Source: Bacillus sp. FJAT-28004
GTDB lineage: Bacteria; Bacillota; Bacilli; Paenibacillales; Paenibacillaceae
Assembly: GCF_001280845.1 (NCBI RefSeq)
Contig: NZ_LGHP01000004.1
Location: forward strand, 313,261 to 377,260
Length of the DNA stretch: 64,000 bases
Reading direction: 5' to 3'
The position numbers and the translations under genes were made by a program. Below are positions 16,887 through 25,346 of the stretch, one piece after another. Position 1 is the first letter of the stretch. The number at the start of each line of letters is the position of its first letter. The notes under the pieces were generated by a model, which saw only the letters and a program-made list of their open reading frames with translations, made no database searches and was not told the DNA's origin.

Positions 16887-17632
16887 TAGCTGTTCACCTC
16901 AACTTTTCCGATCTTGGATGCCTCTATTCTTCGATTTAATTCCTTTAACGCCTCTCCCAAGCCGCCAACGGCATCGATAAGACCATGCTTAACTGCATCA
17001 GAGCCAATAACGGTAGTACCAATATCACGAGTAAGCTCACCTGTCTTGAACATGAGCTCTTTAAATGTCTCTTCTGTCACGTTCGAGTGTGATGTTACAA
17101 AACGAACGACGCGCTCCTGCATTTTATCCAAGTATTCAAAGGTTTGAGGTACGCCGATTACTAATCCGTTTAACCTAATTGGATGAATCGTCATCGTTGC
17201 TGTTGCCGCGATAAATGACATGTCTCCAGCTACGGCAATCGGCACACCTATGGAATGTCCTCCGCCAAGCACGAGCGTTACGGTTGGCTTGCTGAGTGAT
17301 GAAATCATTTCAGCTATTGCGAGTCCCGCTTCTACATCGCCGCCTACTGTATTCAGAACGATAAACACACCTTCAATTTTATGATTTTGTTCAGCTGCTA
17401 TTAGTTGTGGAATAAGATGCTCATACTTGGTCGTTTTATTTTGCGGAGGCAGGACGAGATGTCCTTCTACTTGCCCAATGATGGTCATACAAAAAATATT
17501 TGATTCTGTTAATGCTGGCGTTGCTGTTTGGCCAAGCTGCTGGATCGTTTCGACAACAGCATTCATCTTTTTATTATCCGAATTTGGTTCAGGCTGCTCC
17601 GAAGTGAATTGCATTTTTGTCTGCTCAGTCAT
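16886..17632 (-). CDS. tepA: TepA, ClpP-like membrane-associated/translocation-enhancing protease
   Basis: ClpP-fold serine protease homologue of YmfB/TepA. The nucleophile region is GGGHSIGVP and a histidine follows in TMTIHPIR. NTVGGDVEAGLAIAEMI is the substrate-channel helix typical of the family. The B. subtilis protein was linked to protein export and signal peptide processing and to spore proteins. I start at the ATG at 17632 with AGGGGGA upstream; the in-frame extension to 17695 crosses the promoter. It has its own promoter and is followed directly by ylzJ. Confidence 0.9.
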   Translation of the reverse strand: MTEQTKMQFTSEQPEPNSDNKKMNAVVETIQQLGQTATPALTESNIFCMTIIGQVEGHLVLPPQNKTTKYEHLIPQLIAAEQNHKIEGVFIVLNTVGGDVEAGLAIAEMISSLSKPTVTLVLGGGHSIGVPIAVAGDMSFIAATATMTIHPIRLNGLVIGVPQTFEYLDKMQERVVRFVTSHSNVTEETFKELMFKTGELTRDIGTTVIGSDAVKHGLIDAVGGLGEALKELNRRIEASKIGKVEVNS

Positions 17633-17686
17633 ATAAAATCCCCCTCTTATGATAATGCTCGTCATAGTATGAGGTCTGACGAGGAA

Positions 17687-17716
17687 TTTATACAAAATTC
17701 AGTCATGATCTGACAA
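17687..17716 (-). promoter_or_regulatory. Sigma-A promoter of tepA
   Basis: Minus-strand -35 TTGTCA (17711-17716) and -10 TATAAA (17687-17692) with an 18-base spacer, downstream of the rnjB terminator. Confidence 0.65.
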
Positions 17717-17771
17717 ACCAAGCAAAAACGCCTTCGACGTCCTTTAGACGCTAAAGCAGCTTAGATAGTGA

Positions 17772-17813
17772 AATATAAGATAAGTATGAAAAAATGATAA
17801 ACTTTCTTATATT
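17772..17813 (-). other. AT-rich inverted repeat downstream of the rnjB terminator
   Basis: Nine-base arms AATATAAGA and TCTTATATT, with an inner AAGT/ACTT pairing, enclose a T-rich loop. It lies just beyond the rnjB terminator and 56 bases upstream of the tepA -35. It may be a second, backup terminator (T-rich in its loop rather than after it) or a binding palindrome. Confidence 0.45.
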
Positions 17814-17816
17814 TCT

Positions 17817-17871
17817 AAAAAAAGAATCGCTTGTGTCCGCCGCGGCAATTGCGGAATGGACAAGCGATTCT
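17817..17871 (-). terminator. Rho-independent terminator after rnjB
   Basis: A 12-bp perfect outer stem (17823-17834 with 17860-17871) with a further GC-rich inner stem is followed by a run of T residues (17817-17823 read on the minus strand). It starts 22 bases past the rnjB stop. Confidence 0.9.
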
Positions 17872-17892
17872 CTTCATTGAAAATTTGAGTTG

Positions 17893-19572
17893 TTAAACTT
17901 CCATAATGATTGGCAAAATCATTGGGCGACGACGAGTTTGCTCGTACAAGAAACGTCCTAGAGCGTCCTTCACATTCGTTTTAAGTGATGCCCATTCATT
18001 TACTTTATCATTCATCAAACGTGTAAGTGTTGAAGTCACGATGCGATTTGCTTCATCAAGAAGGCCTTCGGATTCACGTACATAAACAAAACCGCGAGAA
18101 ATAATATCCGGACCGGACAAAATCGCTCCATCTTGCTTGCTTAAGGTAACAACGACGACCAAAATGCCATCTTGCGATAAAAGCTTGCGGTCACGCAATA
18201 CGATGTTACCAACATCACCTACGCCCAAACCATCAATCAACACATTACCAGCTTGTACTTTCGAGCCTTTGCGACCATTGCCGTTTTGGAACTCGACCGT
18301 ATCTCCATTATCAATAACGAAGATGTTCTCACGTTCAATTCCGATTGCTTCACCTAACTTCGCATGCTGACGAAGCATCCGGTATTCACCGTGGATAGGA
18401 ATGAAGTATTTTGGCTTAATCAAGTTAAGCATAAGTTTTAATTCTTCTTGGCTGCCGTGACCAGATACGTGAACGCCTGAAACGGAACCATTACCGTAAA
18501 TAACATTTGCACCAAGGCGGAATAATTCATCAACGGTACGACCAACATATCTCTCATTGCCTGGGATTGGAGTTGCCGCAATAATAACGGTATCTCCCGG
18601 TAAAATATCAACTTTGCGATGTGTCGAACGTGCCATGCGAGTAAGAGCCGACATTGGCTCGCCTTGACTGCCTGTACACAAAATAACAACACGATCAGCA
18701 GCTAATTTATTTACTTCCTCTGGCTCAATAATCATGCCTTCTGGAATATTCAAGTAACCCAGATCAGAAGCGATGCCAACAACGTTAACCATACTGCGGC
18801 CAACTACCGCAATTTTGCGTTTAGTTGCGATAGCAGCATTAATGATTTGTTGAATCCGATGAACATTCGAAGCAAAAGTTGCAACAACAACGCGTTGCAG
18901 TGATTTGCGGAAAATATCCTCAAGATTGTCGCCAACTTGTGCTTCTGAAGGTGTGTATCCTGGACGTTCCGCGTTCGTGCTGTCTGACAATAGTGCCAAA
19001 ACGCCACGTTTACCAATTTCAGCGATACGCTGCAAGTCAGCAAATTGCTCATTTACTGGTGTATGATCGAATTTGAAGTCACCTGTATGAACTACAGTAC
19101 CCTCTGGTGTATCCAAGCTGACACCGACGGAATCTGGAATACTGTGGTTCGTTCTGAAGAAGGATGCACGAATTGTGCCTAATTGAATTTCGCTATCTGC
19201 ATTGATAAGAATACGTTTCGTTTCTCCAAGCAAGCCAGCTTCCTTCAATTTACCTTCGATTAGTCCGAGTGTTAGTTTTGTTGCATATAATGGCACATTT
19301 AGGCTTTTCAGTACATACGGCAATCCGCCAATATGATCCTCATGACCATGCGTAATAATAATTCCGCGAACTTTGTCGCGATTTTCTGTTAAGTAAGAGA
19401 TGTCTGGGATTACAATGTCGATTCCGAGCATATCTTCTTCTGGAAACTTAAGTCCTGAGTCAACTACAACGATGTCATTGTTATATTGGATGACGTACAT
19501 ATTTTTCCCGATCTCGCCAACTCCGCCTAGTGCAAAAATGAGCAGTTTATCCTGGTTGTTCTTCTTAGACAA
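17893..19572 (-). CDS. rnjB: Ribonuclease J (RnjB by synteny)
   Basis: Metallo-beta-lactamase/beta-CASP ribonuclease with 5'-exonuclease and endonuclease activity in RNA maturation and decay. The zinc motif THGHEDHIGG lies near residue 75, HTGDFKFD near 165, the beta-CASP motif VSGHGSQEEL near 370, and a C-terminal dimerisation domain follows. At 559 residues it is full length. The TTG start has AAGGAGG eight bases upstream. The sequence alone does not separate RnjA from RnjB. The position downstream of dapG-dapA and upstream of tepA matches B. subtilis rnjB. An unusual repeat-rich leader precedes it. Confidence 0.92.
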   Translation of the reverse strand: MSKKNNQDKLLIFALGGVGEIGKNMYVIQYNNDIVVVDSGLKFPEEDMLGIDIVIPDISYLTENRDKVRGIIITHGHEDHIGGLPYVLKSLNVPLYATKLTLGLIEGKLKEAGLLGETKRILINADSEIQLGTIRASFFRTNHSIPDSVGVSLDTPEGTVVHTGDFKFDHTPVNEQFADLQRIAEIGKRGVLALLSDSTNAERPGYTPSEAQVGDNLEDIFRKSLQRVVVATFASNVHRIQQIINAAIATKRKIAVVGRSMVNVVGIASDLGYLNIPEGMIIEPEEVNKLAADRVVILCTGSQGEPMSALTRMARSTHRKVDILPGDTVIIAATPIPGNERYVGRTVDELFRLGANVIYGNGSVSGVHVSGHGSQEELKLMLNLIKPKYFIPIHGEYRMLRQHAKLGEAIGIERENIFVIDNGDTVEFQNGNGRKGSKVQAGNVLIDGLGVGDVGNIVLRDRKLLSQDGILVVVVTLSKQDGAILSGPDIISRGFVYVRESEGLLDEANRIVTSTLTRLMNDKVNEWASLKTNVKDALGRFLYEQTRRRPMILPIIMEV

Positions 19573-19584
19573 GTGTTTTCCTCC

Positions 19585-19805
19585 TTAAAATTTTGCGAAG
19601 CAAAAATCGCTTCGTAATCATCTGTTAAATTTTGCGAAGCGAAATTCGCTTCGTAATCATTTGGTTAAATTTACGAAGCAAAATAGCTTTGTAAGCATTT
19701 TCTTAAATATTTCGAAGCAACCTGCTCCGTAAGCATCTAATTATTATTGCGAAGCTAGAATGGCCTCGTAAGTATTGTCGTAATATGGAAAAGCAATATT
19801 TATTT
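19585..19805 (-). repeat. Tandem ~39-base repeats in the rnjB leader
   Basis: Five clear units and one decayed unit. The CGAAGC core starts at 19596, 19635, 19674, 19713 and 19750, with a degenerate copy at 19788, giving a period of 39, 39, 39, 37 and 38 bases. On the minus strand each unit reads roughly TTACGAAGC, a 5-7 base spacer, GCTTCG, then an A/T-rich tail. The copy nearest rnjB adjoins its AAGGAGG, and the second copy holds a perfect 9-bp palindrome with a one-base centre. Copies decay with distance from rnjB. If transcribed they would form a row of short hairpins ahead of the start codon. Confidence 0.85.
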
Positions 19806-19924
19806 TGTACGGATCCATAGGTGTTTAATGCCGAACATCCTATACCTATTCGTTGTTATCGTCAGATGCCGCTCTGACGTTAATTTCATTTCCAAATATT
19901 TGCCGCACCCAGTCACTTGAAATC

Positions 19925-19954
19925 ATTATACATGAAGAAAAAGCTGGAATACAA
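19925..19954 (-). promoter_or_regulatory. Candidate promoter for rnjB
   Basis: A consensus -10 TATAAT (19925-19930) with TTGTAT (19949-19954) 18 bases upstream on the minus strand. It lies after the dapA terminator and before the repeat array, giving an rnjB leader of about 345 bases. The sequence between it and the repeats holds a small hairpin (GTCAGA/TCTGAC, 19861-19878) and no gene I can support. Confidence 0.5.
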
Positions 19955-19991
19955 GTGAAACACGATATTGCTATTATGCAATATGCTTCCC

Positions 19992-20022
19992 AAAAAAATA
20001 AAACCGATGCTGGATGCACCGG
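19992..20022 (-). terminator. Rho-independent terminator after dapA
   Basis: A 7-bp stem (20004-20010 with 20016-20022) with a 5-base loop is followed by TTTTATTTTTTT in the transcribed direction. It closes the dpaA-dpaB-asd-dapG-dapA operon and separates it from rnjB. Confidence 0.85.
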
Positions 20023-20045
20023 CTGCAATCAACGATAACGTGTAT

Positions 20046-20921
20046 TTACACCAGTAAATTGCGTAAGAATGCGGCTTCCGCCTCGGTTACAGTAACAAGT
20101 GGAAGTCTTACCCCGCCTACAGGAAAACCTTTTAAGCCTAATGCGAATTTTACCGCAACAGGATTAGGTACAGGATGAGGACAATAGAATAACCCTCTGA
20201 AAATTGGATGCAACTGACCATTAATTCGAGCAGCTTCTTGAACGTTTCCATTCACATAAGCTTCGATTAATTGTTTCATTTGCGCACCAACGACATGGGC
20301 TGCAACACTAATTATTCCATAAGCCCCAATAGCTAAAGCCGGAAGTGTAGCACTGTCGTCTCCACTATATACTTTAAATCCTTCGGGAGCACCGCTAATA
20401 ATTTGGGTTAATTGATCTGTGGATGCACAATCCTTAGTTGCCACAACATTGTCGATTTGTGCCAACCGAAGTGTCGTTTCGACAGAGATATTAACACCCG
20501 TCCGACCTTCCACGTTATACAAAATAATAGGCAAATTCGTAGCTTCCGCTATTGCCTTAAAATGCTGGTATAGACCTTCTTGACTAGGACGGTTGTAATA
20601 TGGAGCGACAAGTAAGATGCCATCAACGCCAGCCGCTTCCGCGTCTTTTGTCAGATGGATGGAATGAGCTGTGTTGTTACTGCCCGTACCAGCAATAATT
20701 TTGCAACGACCATTCGCATGCTTGACTGCAAATCGGAATAGTTCAAGCTTCTCTTCATCGGACAGCGTCGGCGATTCGCCAGTAGTGCCAGAAACGACAA
20801 GACTATCGCTTTGCTGCTCCTCAATTAAATAATCAATCAATCGACCTGTCGTCTGCCAATCAATATGACCGTCTGCATCAAAAGGGGTTACCATTGCGGT
20901 AATTAGTCTTCCAAATTCCAT
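20046..20921 (-). CDS. dapA: 4-hydroxy-tetrahydrodipicolinate synthase
   Basis: Condenses aspartate semialdehyde with pyruvate, the branch point to lysine, diaminopimelate and dipicolinate. TIM-barrel family motifs include SGTTGESPTLSDEE, the YNVEGRTG motif (commonly YNVPGRTG, so Pro is replaced by Glu here) and the Schiff-base lysine in VVATKDCA. The ATG at 20921 has GGGAGG seven bases upstream; the in-frame reading to 20936 includes that site. About 291 residues, normal. It is the last gene before a terminator and sits 27 bases after dapG. Confidence 0.95.
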   Translation of the reverse strand: MEFGRLITAMVTPFDADGHIDWQTTGRLIDYLIEEQQSDSLVVSGTTGESPTLSDEEKLELFRFAVKHANGRCKIIAGTGSNNTAHSIHLTKDAEAAGVDGILLVAPYYNRPSQEGLYQHFKAIAEATNLPIILYNVEGRTGVNISVETTLRLAQIDNVVATKDCASTDQLTQIISGAPEGFKVYSGDDSATLPALAIGAYGIISVAAHVVGAQMKQLIEAYVNGNVQEAARINGQLHPIFRGLFYCPHPVPNPVAVKFALGLKGFPVGGVRLPLVTVTEAEAAFLRNLLV

Positions 20922-20948
20922 CTGAATTCCTCCCAAAAGTGTTGCTCT

Positions 20949-22163
20949 CTATCGATGAAGCTCGAACTTTGCGTGAAGAGAACGAAGCGCCTCTACCATA
21001 TCCGCTTCTCGAACGAGCACCCAAATCGTTGTATTAGAATCTGCCGATTGCATGATGGAAATTCCTTGTTCCGTCAGCGCTTCCACGATACGCGCCATTA
21101 CGCCCGGAACTCCATTCATACCACCGCCAATGACGGATACTTTAGCACAGCCATTTATAGCTGAAGGTGAGAAACCGCCTTCCTTCAGTACATCAACTGC
21201 ACGTTTAGCATCATGATCAAATACTGTATAAACTGCGCCGCTAGGCGTTACATTAATAAAATCAACACTAATATGATGTTTGGCCATCGATTGGAACACC
21301 TGCAGCTGCACATCATTACGGCCTTCAATAGCTTTCACTGATATTTGAGTAATACCAGCTGCATGGGCAATTCCTGTAACGTGACGATCCTTAACCGCCA
21401 GTTCTGCCTTTAATTCGGCAGAATCGGTAACTAATGTACCCGTTTCACTTGAGAAGGTAGAACGGACCCTGAGAGGTATACGAGCCTGCTGAGCAATCTC
21501 AACAGCGCGAGGATGAATCACCTTTGCTCCTTGCCTTGCCATGTTGCAAATCTCAGCATAGCTTACGACAAGTAAAGGTTTAGCCTCCTCGACTAATCTA
21601 GGATCAGCCGTTAAAATTCCGTTTACATCCGTATAAATATCAACCATTTCAGCACGGAGCGCAGCACCTAGTGCTGTAGCTGAAGTATCGCTTCCTCCGC
21701 GGCCGAGTGTAGTTGTATCTCCTGATGCTGAACTGCCTTGAAAACCTGTTACGATAACAACTGTTCCTGCACGTAAATGATGAAGCACCTTATCAGGCCG
21801 AATCTCTTTGATTCGGGCTTGCCCATACTGCTCGTCAGTAATCATGCCCGCCTGTCCTCCGGTTAGAACAACGGAAGAAATGCCGCTCGCAATGAGTAAG
21901 CTGCATAAAGCGGCTGCGGAAATAATTTCTCCGCAGCCTAGCAGCATATCTCGCTCACGCGCTGGCAGCCTGTCACCGTTATCACGTATAACCTGAAGCA
22001 AGGTATCCGTGGCGTAAGGATCACCCTTCCGGCCCATGGCAGATACGACTACGACTACAGCAAAGCCATTACTGCGTTCTCTGGTAATATGACTAATTAC
22101 GTGTTCTCTGGCATGATCGGTAGAAAGAGAGGTGCCCCCGAATTTTTGAATCAGGATGCGCAT
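20949..22163 (-). CDS. dapG: Aspartate kinase (DapG type, diaminopimelate-sensitive)
   Basis: First enzyme of the aspartate pathway. The amino-acid kinase domain begins with QKFGGTSL and has FQGSSASGDTTTLGRGGSDTSA near residue 150. Two ACT regulatory domains follow from about 260. In B. subtilis DapG is the isozyme inhibited by meso-diaminopimelate and is grouped with asd and dapA, as here. ATG at 22163 with GGAGGATC upstream. About 404 residues. Confidence 0.95.
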   Translation of the reverse strand: MRILIQKFGGTSLSTDHAREHVISHITRERSNGFAVVVVVSAMGRKGDPYATDTLLQVIRDNGDRLPARERDMLLGCGEIISAAALCSLLIASGISSVVLTGGQAGMITDEQYGQARIKEIRPDKVLHHLRAGTVVIVTGFQGSSASGDTTTLGRGGSDTSATALGAALRAEMVDIYTDVNGILTADPRLVEEAKPLLVVSYAEICNMARQGAKVIHPRAVEIAQQARIPLRVRSTFSSETGTLVTDSAELKAELAVKDRHVTGIAHAAGITQISVKAIEGRNDVQLQVFQSMAKHHISVDFINVTPSGAVYTVFDHDAKRAVDVLKEGGFSPSAINGCAKVSVIGGGMNGVPGVMARIVEALTEQGISIMQSADSNTTIWVLVREADMVEALRSLHAKFELHR

Positions 22164-22223
22164 ATTATGATCCTCCATGATCGATCCAGGGAAGAAGCAA
22201 GCTGTTACCCTCTACTTAATATA

Positions 22224-23258
22224 TTAACCTCTTGCGATATGTTCTGCGATTTGAACAGCATTCCATGCTGCTCCTTTGAGCAAGTTATCGGAGACGATCC
22301 ACATATTAAGTCCGCGGTCAGACCCAAGATCGCGTCTCAAGCGCCCAACAAATACATCCGGCTTACCGGCAGCATCTGTCGCAAGCGGGTATTGCTGATT
22401 AGCAGGATCATCAACGAGCGTTACGCCCGGTGCATCTGCCAGCAGCTGCTTAACCTCTTCCAAATCGTAGTCGTTTTTGAGCTCAACATATAGGGATTCC
22501 GAGTGACCGTAAACGACAGGAATACGTACACATGTAGCTGTAACCTGAATAGACTCGTCACCCATAATTTTTTTCGTTTCGCGAACCATTTTCATTTCCT
22601 CGAGCGTATAACCATTGTCTTGGAATTTATCAATTTGCGGGATTGCATTAAAAGCTATCTGATGTTTCACCGGCAATGAGCCTACAGGAAGTATAGCTGG
22701 GTTTACATCTTCCCCATTAAGTGAAGCCTTAGTTTGGCGAAGCATCTCGTCAATAGCAAGATTTCCAGCTCCAGAAACAGCTTGGTATGTGGAGACGATA
22801 ATACGTGAAATGCCAAAACGGTCTTGTAGCGGTTTAAGAGCTACTACCATTTGAATGGTCGAGCAATTCGGATTAGCGATTATGCCCTTATGCTCGCTAA
22901 CCTTCTCGATATTAACTTCAGGAACGACAAGCGGTGTGTTTTCGTCCATGCGGTATGCATTTGTATTATCAATACATACTGCACCGTGTTCAACTGCATG
23001 CGGAGCCAATGCTTTCGTTACATCGCCGCCTGCACTGAACAAAGCGATGTCGATCCCTTTAAAACTTTCCGGCTTTGCTTCTTCAACCGTAAATTCCTGA
23101 TCTTTGAATGTAATTTTTGTTCCTGCTGAACGAGCAGACGATAATAGCTTAAGCTCTTGAATCGGGAAGTTTCTGGATGCAAGTAATTTTAGTATTTGTT
23201 CTCCTACTGCGCCTGTTGCTCCTACTACAGCAACGTTAAACAATTTCTGATTCGACAT
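22224..23258 (-). CDS. asd: Aspartate-semialdehyde dehydrogenase
   Basis: Reduces aspartyl phosphate to the semialdehyde using NADPH. The NADP-binding GATGAVG motif lies near residue 13, the catalytic cysteine in NPNCSTIQ near 130, and the active-site histidine region RIPVVYGHSE near 245. It has 344 residues, the usual length. It lies 30 bases downstream of dpaB and 60 bases upstream of dapG, so the same transcript serves dipicolinate and diaminopimelate supply. Confidence 0.96.
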   Translation of the reverse strand: MSNQKLFNVAVVGATGAVGEQILKLLASRNFPIQELKLLSSARSAGTKITFKDQEFTVEEAKPESFKGIDIALFSAGGDVTKALAPHAVEHGAVCIDNTNAYRMDENTPLVVPEVNIEKVSEHKGIIANPNCSTIQMVVALKPLQDRFGISRIIVSTYQAVSGAGNLAIDEMLRQTKASLNGEDVNPAILPVGSLPVKHQIAFNAIPQIDKFQDNGYTLEEMKMVRETKKIMGDESIQVTATCVRIPVVYGHSESLYVELKNDYDLEEVKQLLADAPGVTLVDDPANQQYPLATDAAGKPDVFVGRLRRDLGSDRGLNMWIVSDNLLKGAAWNAVQIAEHIARG

Positions 23259-23288
23259 CTGTTGTCGTCTCCCCTCTTACCGTGTGTC

Positions 23289-23876
23289 TTAATGCCGTTC
23301 GACAAGCAGAGGCTGCAGCTGTTTGCCTGAGAGGGCAGCTTCGCATGCTTCCAAGACTAAATCCATTCTGGCAACAAGCGAATTAGGCTTCTGCACGGGG
23401 TTATCTTGGCCGAACGGTACAAAATAAATATGTTTAGCCACTAATAGCTTCGCTATGTTAGCAGCATTCAAACCGAGTCCATCATTTGTTGAGATAGCAA
23501 GAACTAGCGGACGACCATTGCGCATTTGCGCCTTAGCAGCCATAAGTACTGCACTGTCCGTTATCGCATTTGCTAGCCGGCTAGTCGTATTTCCTGTGCA
23601 AGGCGCTATGACGAGAACGTCCAGCAGCTTAGAAGGCCCGAGTGGCTCTGCCTGCACAATGGTAGAAATAAGTTCATTTCCAGTAATCGCTTTTAACTGT
23701 GATTGCCAATCCTCGGACTTTCCGAATCTAGTGTCCGTAGTCATAATTGTATTCGAAACGATCGGCACCACATTGGCACCCGCATCGACGAACCGCTTAA
23801 TTTCTGGCATAACTTCAGCAAACGTACAGTGTGAGCCTGACAACGCATAACCCACAGTAATTCCAGACCAATTCAT
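23289..23876 (-). CDS. dpaB: Dipicolinate synthase subunit B
   Basis: Flavoprotein-like subunit (SpoVFB) that with DpaA makes pyridine-2,6-dicarboxylate in the mother cell during late sporulation. Family features include GYALSGSHCTF at the N-terminus and VIAPCTGNTTSRLANAITD in the middle. Its ATG overlaps the dpaA stop by four bases. It has 195 residues, normal. Confidence 0.95.
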   Translation of the reverse strand: MNWSGITVGYALSGSHCTFAEVMPEIKRFVDAGANVVPIVSNTIMTTDTRFGKSEDWQSQLKAITGNELISTIVQAEPLGPSKLLDVLVIAPCTGNTTSRLANAITDSAVLMAAKAQMRNGRPLVLAISTNDGLGLNAANIAKLLVAKHIYFVPFGQDNPVQKPNSLVARMDLVLEACEAALSGKQLQPLLVERH

Positions 23877-24772
23877 ATCCCATTCCCCCGCTTAATCGTA
23901 TCTTCCAAAATCAACTGAGATAAGCAATCCGCTATGATACGTCCAGCTGTTTTCGGTGCGACGATTCCGGGTAGTCCGGGTGCGAGCAACGCTTTAATAC
24001 CGCGCTTCTCCGCGAAGCGGAAATCTGTGCCGCCAGGCTTCGATGCGAGGTCAATAATTACGGCTCGCGAAGGTAAATTAGCGATAATTTGTGCTGTGAC
24101 TATCATAGTCGGAATTGTATTAAAAAGCAAGTCAATATTGCTTACATGCTGCAATAAACCACTGATGTAGAAAGGCTCAAAGCCCATCTCTGCCGCTCTT
24201 GCAAAATGCTCTGAACGACGTACACCAACCTTCACTTTAGACCCCAAACCTTGAAGAGTACGCGCCATAGTAAAACCTGTTCTACCGAATCCAAGCACCA
24301 TTGAGGAAGACCCATGAATGGTAATATCCGTATTTTGAATCGCCATCATTAATGCGCCTTCTGCTGTCGGAATTGAATTGTATATCGCAACATCATCACG
24401 GTCAAAAAGCTCAATGAGCGATAGTGAATGCTGCTCGCATAGCTGACGCAAATAAGGTTTTGCCATTCCCGTATATACCGTGCAATGTTTTGGCAGCTTT
24501 GCAAAATGGCTGTCAGACAGCTGCATTTGTCGATCACTGAAAACACTCTGGATAATACCTTGATCATCAGTGCCTACTGCAGGCAATAACAACGCATCGA
24601 CGGATTCAAAAAGCTGTTCCTCAAACTCCGCCTGCACTGCTCCATCAAGTGACGAATGCAAGCCGTCAAAACCCGAGACTGTGACAGATGCATCAAGCTC
24701 AGTCAGCTTGCGGATAACCTCTAGCTGCCTAGCATCACCACCAAGCAGCAGCACTTGAACGCCTGTTAGCAT
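23873..24772 (-). CDS. dpaA: Dipicolinate synthase subunit A
   Basis: Catalytic NAD(P)-binding subunit (SpoVFA) of dipicolinate synthase. It has an N-terminal LLLGGDARQLEVIR region and a Rossmann motif in MVLGFGRTGFTMARTL near residue 160. It has 299 residues. The ATG has AAAGGAG upstream. A sigma-K-like promoter precedes it, and dut's terminator lies upstream of that, so dpaA starts a mother-cell operon that includes asd, dapG and dapA. Vegetative expression of the lysine genes would need an additional internal promoter, which I did not identify. Confidence 0.95.
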   Translation of the reverse strand: MLTGVQVLLLGGDARQLEVIRKLTELDASVTVSGFDGLHSSLDGAVQAEFEEQLFESVDALLLPAVGTDDQGIIQSVFSDRQMQLSDSHFAKLPKHCTVYTGMAKPYLRQLCEQHSLSLIELFDRDDVAIYNSIPTAEGALMMAIQNTDITIHGSSSMVLGFGRTGFTMARTLQGLGSKVKVGVRRSEHFARAAEMGFEPFYISGLLQHVSNIDLLFNTIPTMIVTAQIIANLPSRAVIIDLASKPGGTDFRFAEKRGIKALLAPGLPGIVAPKTAGRIIADCLSQLILEDTIKRGNGI

Positions 24773-24807
24773 TAAGCTTCACTCCTTTCTTGCTAATAGC
24801 TCTAGAT

Positions 24808-24836
24808 CATCTTATGCTTGCGCCCAGAGCGGGGTG
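24808..24836 (-). promoter_or_regulatory. Sigma-K-like promoter of dpaA
   Basis: Minus-strand CACC (24833-24836), a 16-base spacer, and CATAAGATG (24808-24816) resemble the sigma-K pattern of AC plus CATAnnnTA, with one mismatch in the last position. The spoVF operon is sigma-K controlled in B. subtilis. Confidence 0.55.
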
Positions 24837-24840
24837 AAAA

Positions 24841-24872
24841 AGAAAAAAAAAGATCGGGCATATGCCCGATCT
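24841..24872 (-). terminator. Rho-independent terminator after dut
   Basis: A perfect 9-bp stem (24851-24859 with 24864-24872) with a 4-base loop is followed by eight T residues on the minus strand, 30 bases after the dut stop. Confidence 0.93.
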
Positions 24873-24902
24873 TCTTGATTATCATTTATGGATTCATGTC
24901 AC

Positions 24903-25346
24903 TTATACGCCTGTATGTCCAAACCCGCCGGCACCACGTACAGTGTCAGACAATTCCTCAGCTTCTATAATCGTCACCGCCGGTACCAGTTGGAAAACCA
25001 TTTGAGCGATTCTCTCCCCGCGCGTAATCGTAAACGGCTGATCTCCCAAATTAACTAGGAGCACCTTCACCTCACCTCTGTAGTCCGCATCGATAGTACC
25101 TGGTGAGTTCAAACAAGTGATGCCATGTTTGTATGCAAGACCGCTGCGCGGTCTAATTTGCGCCTCCAGCTCCCCAGGCATTGCCATTGCAAACCCGGTA
25201 GGAATAAGCTTGCGTTCTCCCGGCTGCAATACTACTGGCTCTCCTACAGAAGCTTGCAGATCAAAACCTGCTGCCCATTCGGACATTTTTTTTGGAATTG
25301 CAATATCTTCATTTCCTTCTAAACGTTTAAACTGAACTTGATACAA
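24903..25346 (-). CDS. dut: dUTP diphosphatase
   Basis: Trimeric dUTPase that hydrolyses dUTP to dUMP and keeps uracil out of DNA. All five family motifs are present in order: AAGFDLQA, PRSGLAYKHG, GTIDADYRGEV, RGERIAQMVF and the C-terminal RGAGGFGHTG. The start is TTG at 25346 with AGGAGGG six bases upstream, which gives the normal ~147 residues. A longer in-frame reading to 25439 would run into mlpA and is not supported. It overlaps the end of mlpA by 20 bases. Confidence 0.95.
   Translation of the reverse strand: MYQVQFKRLEGNEDIAIPKKMSEWAAGFDLQASVGEPVVLQPGERKLIPTGFAMAMPGELEAQIRPRSGLAYKHGITCLNSPGTIDADYRGEVKVLLVNLGDQPFTITRGERIAQMVFQLVPAVTIIEAEELSDTVRGAGGFGHTGV

Noticed and set aside
19585..19805. 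CRISPR-like array
   Set aside because: The period is regular, but there are no unique spacers between constant repeats: the whole unit is degenerate, the palindrome is inside each unit and no cas genes are near.
19846..20038. Two overlapping ~60-residue open frames, one on each strand, in the dapA-rnjB gap
   Set aside because: They cover the dapA terminator and the candidate rnjB promoter, lack Shine-Dalgarno sequences and show no recognisable protein features.
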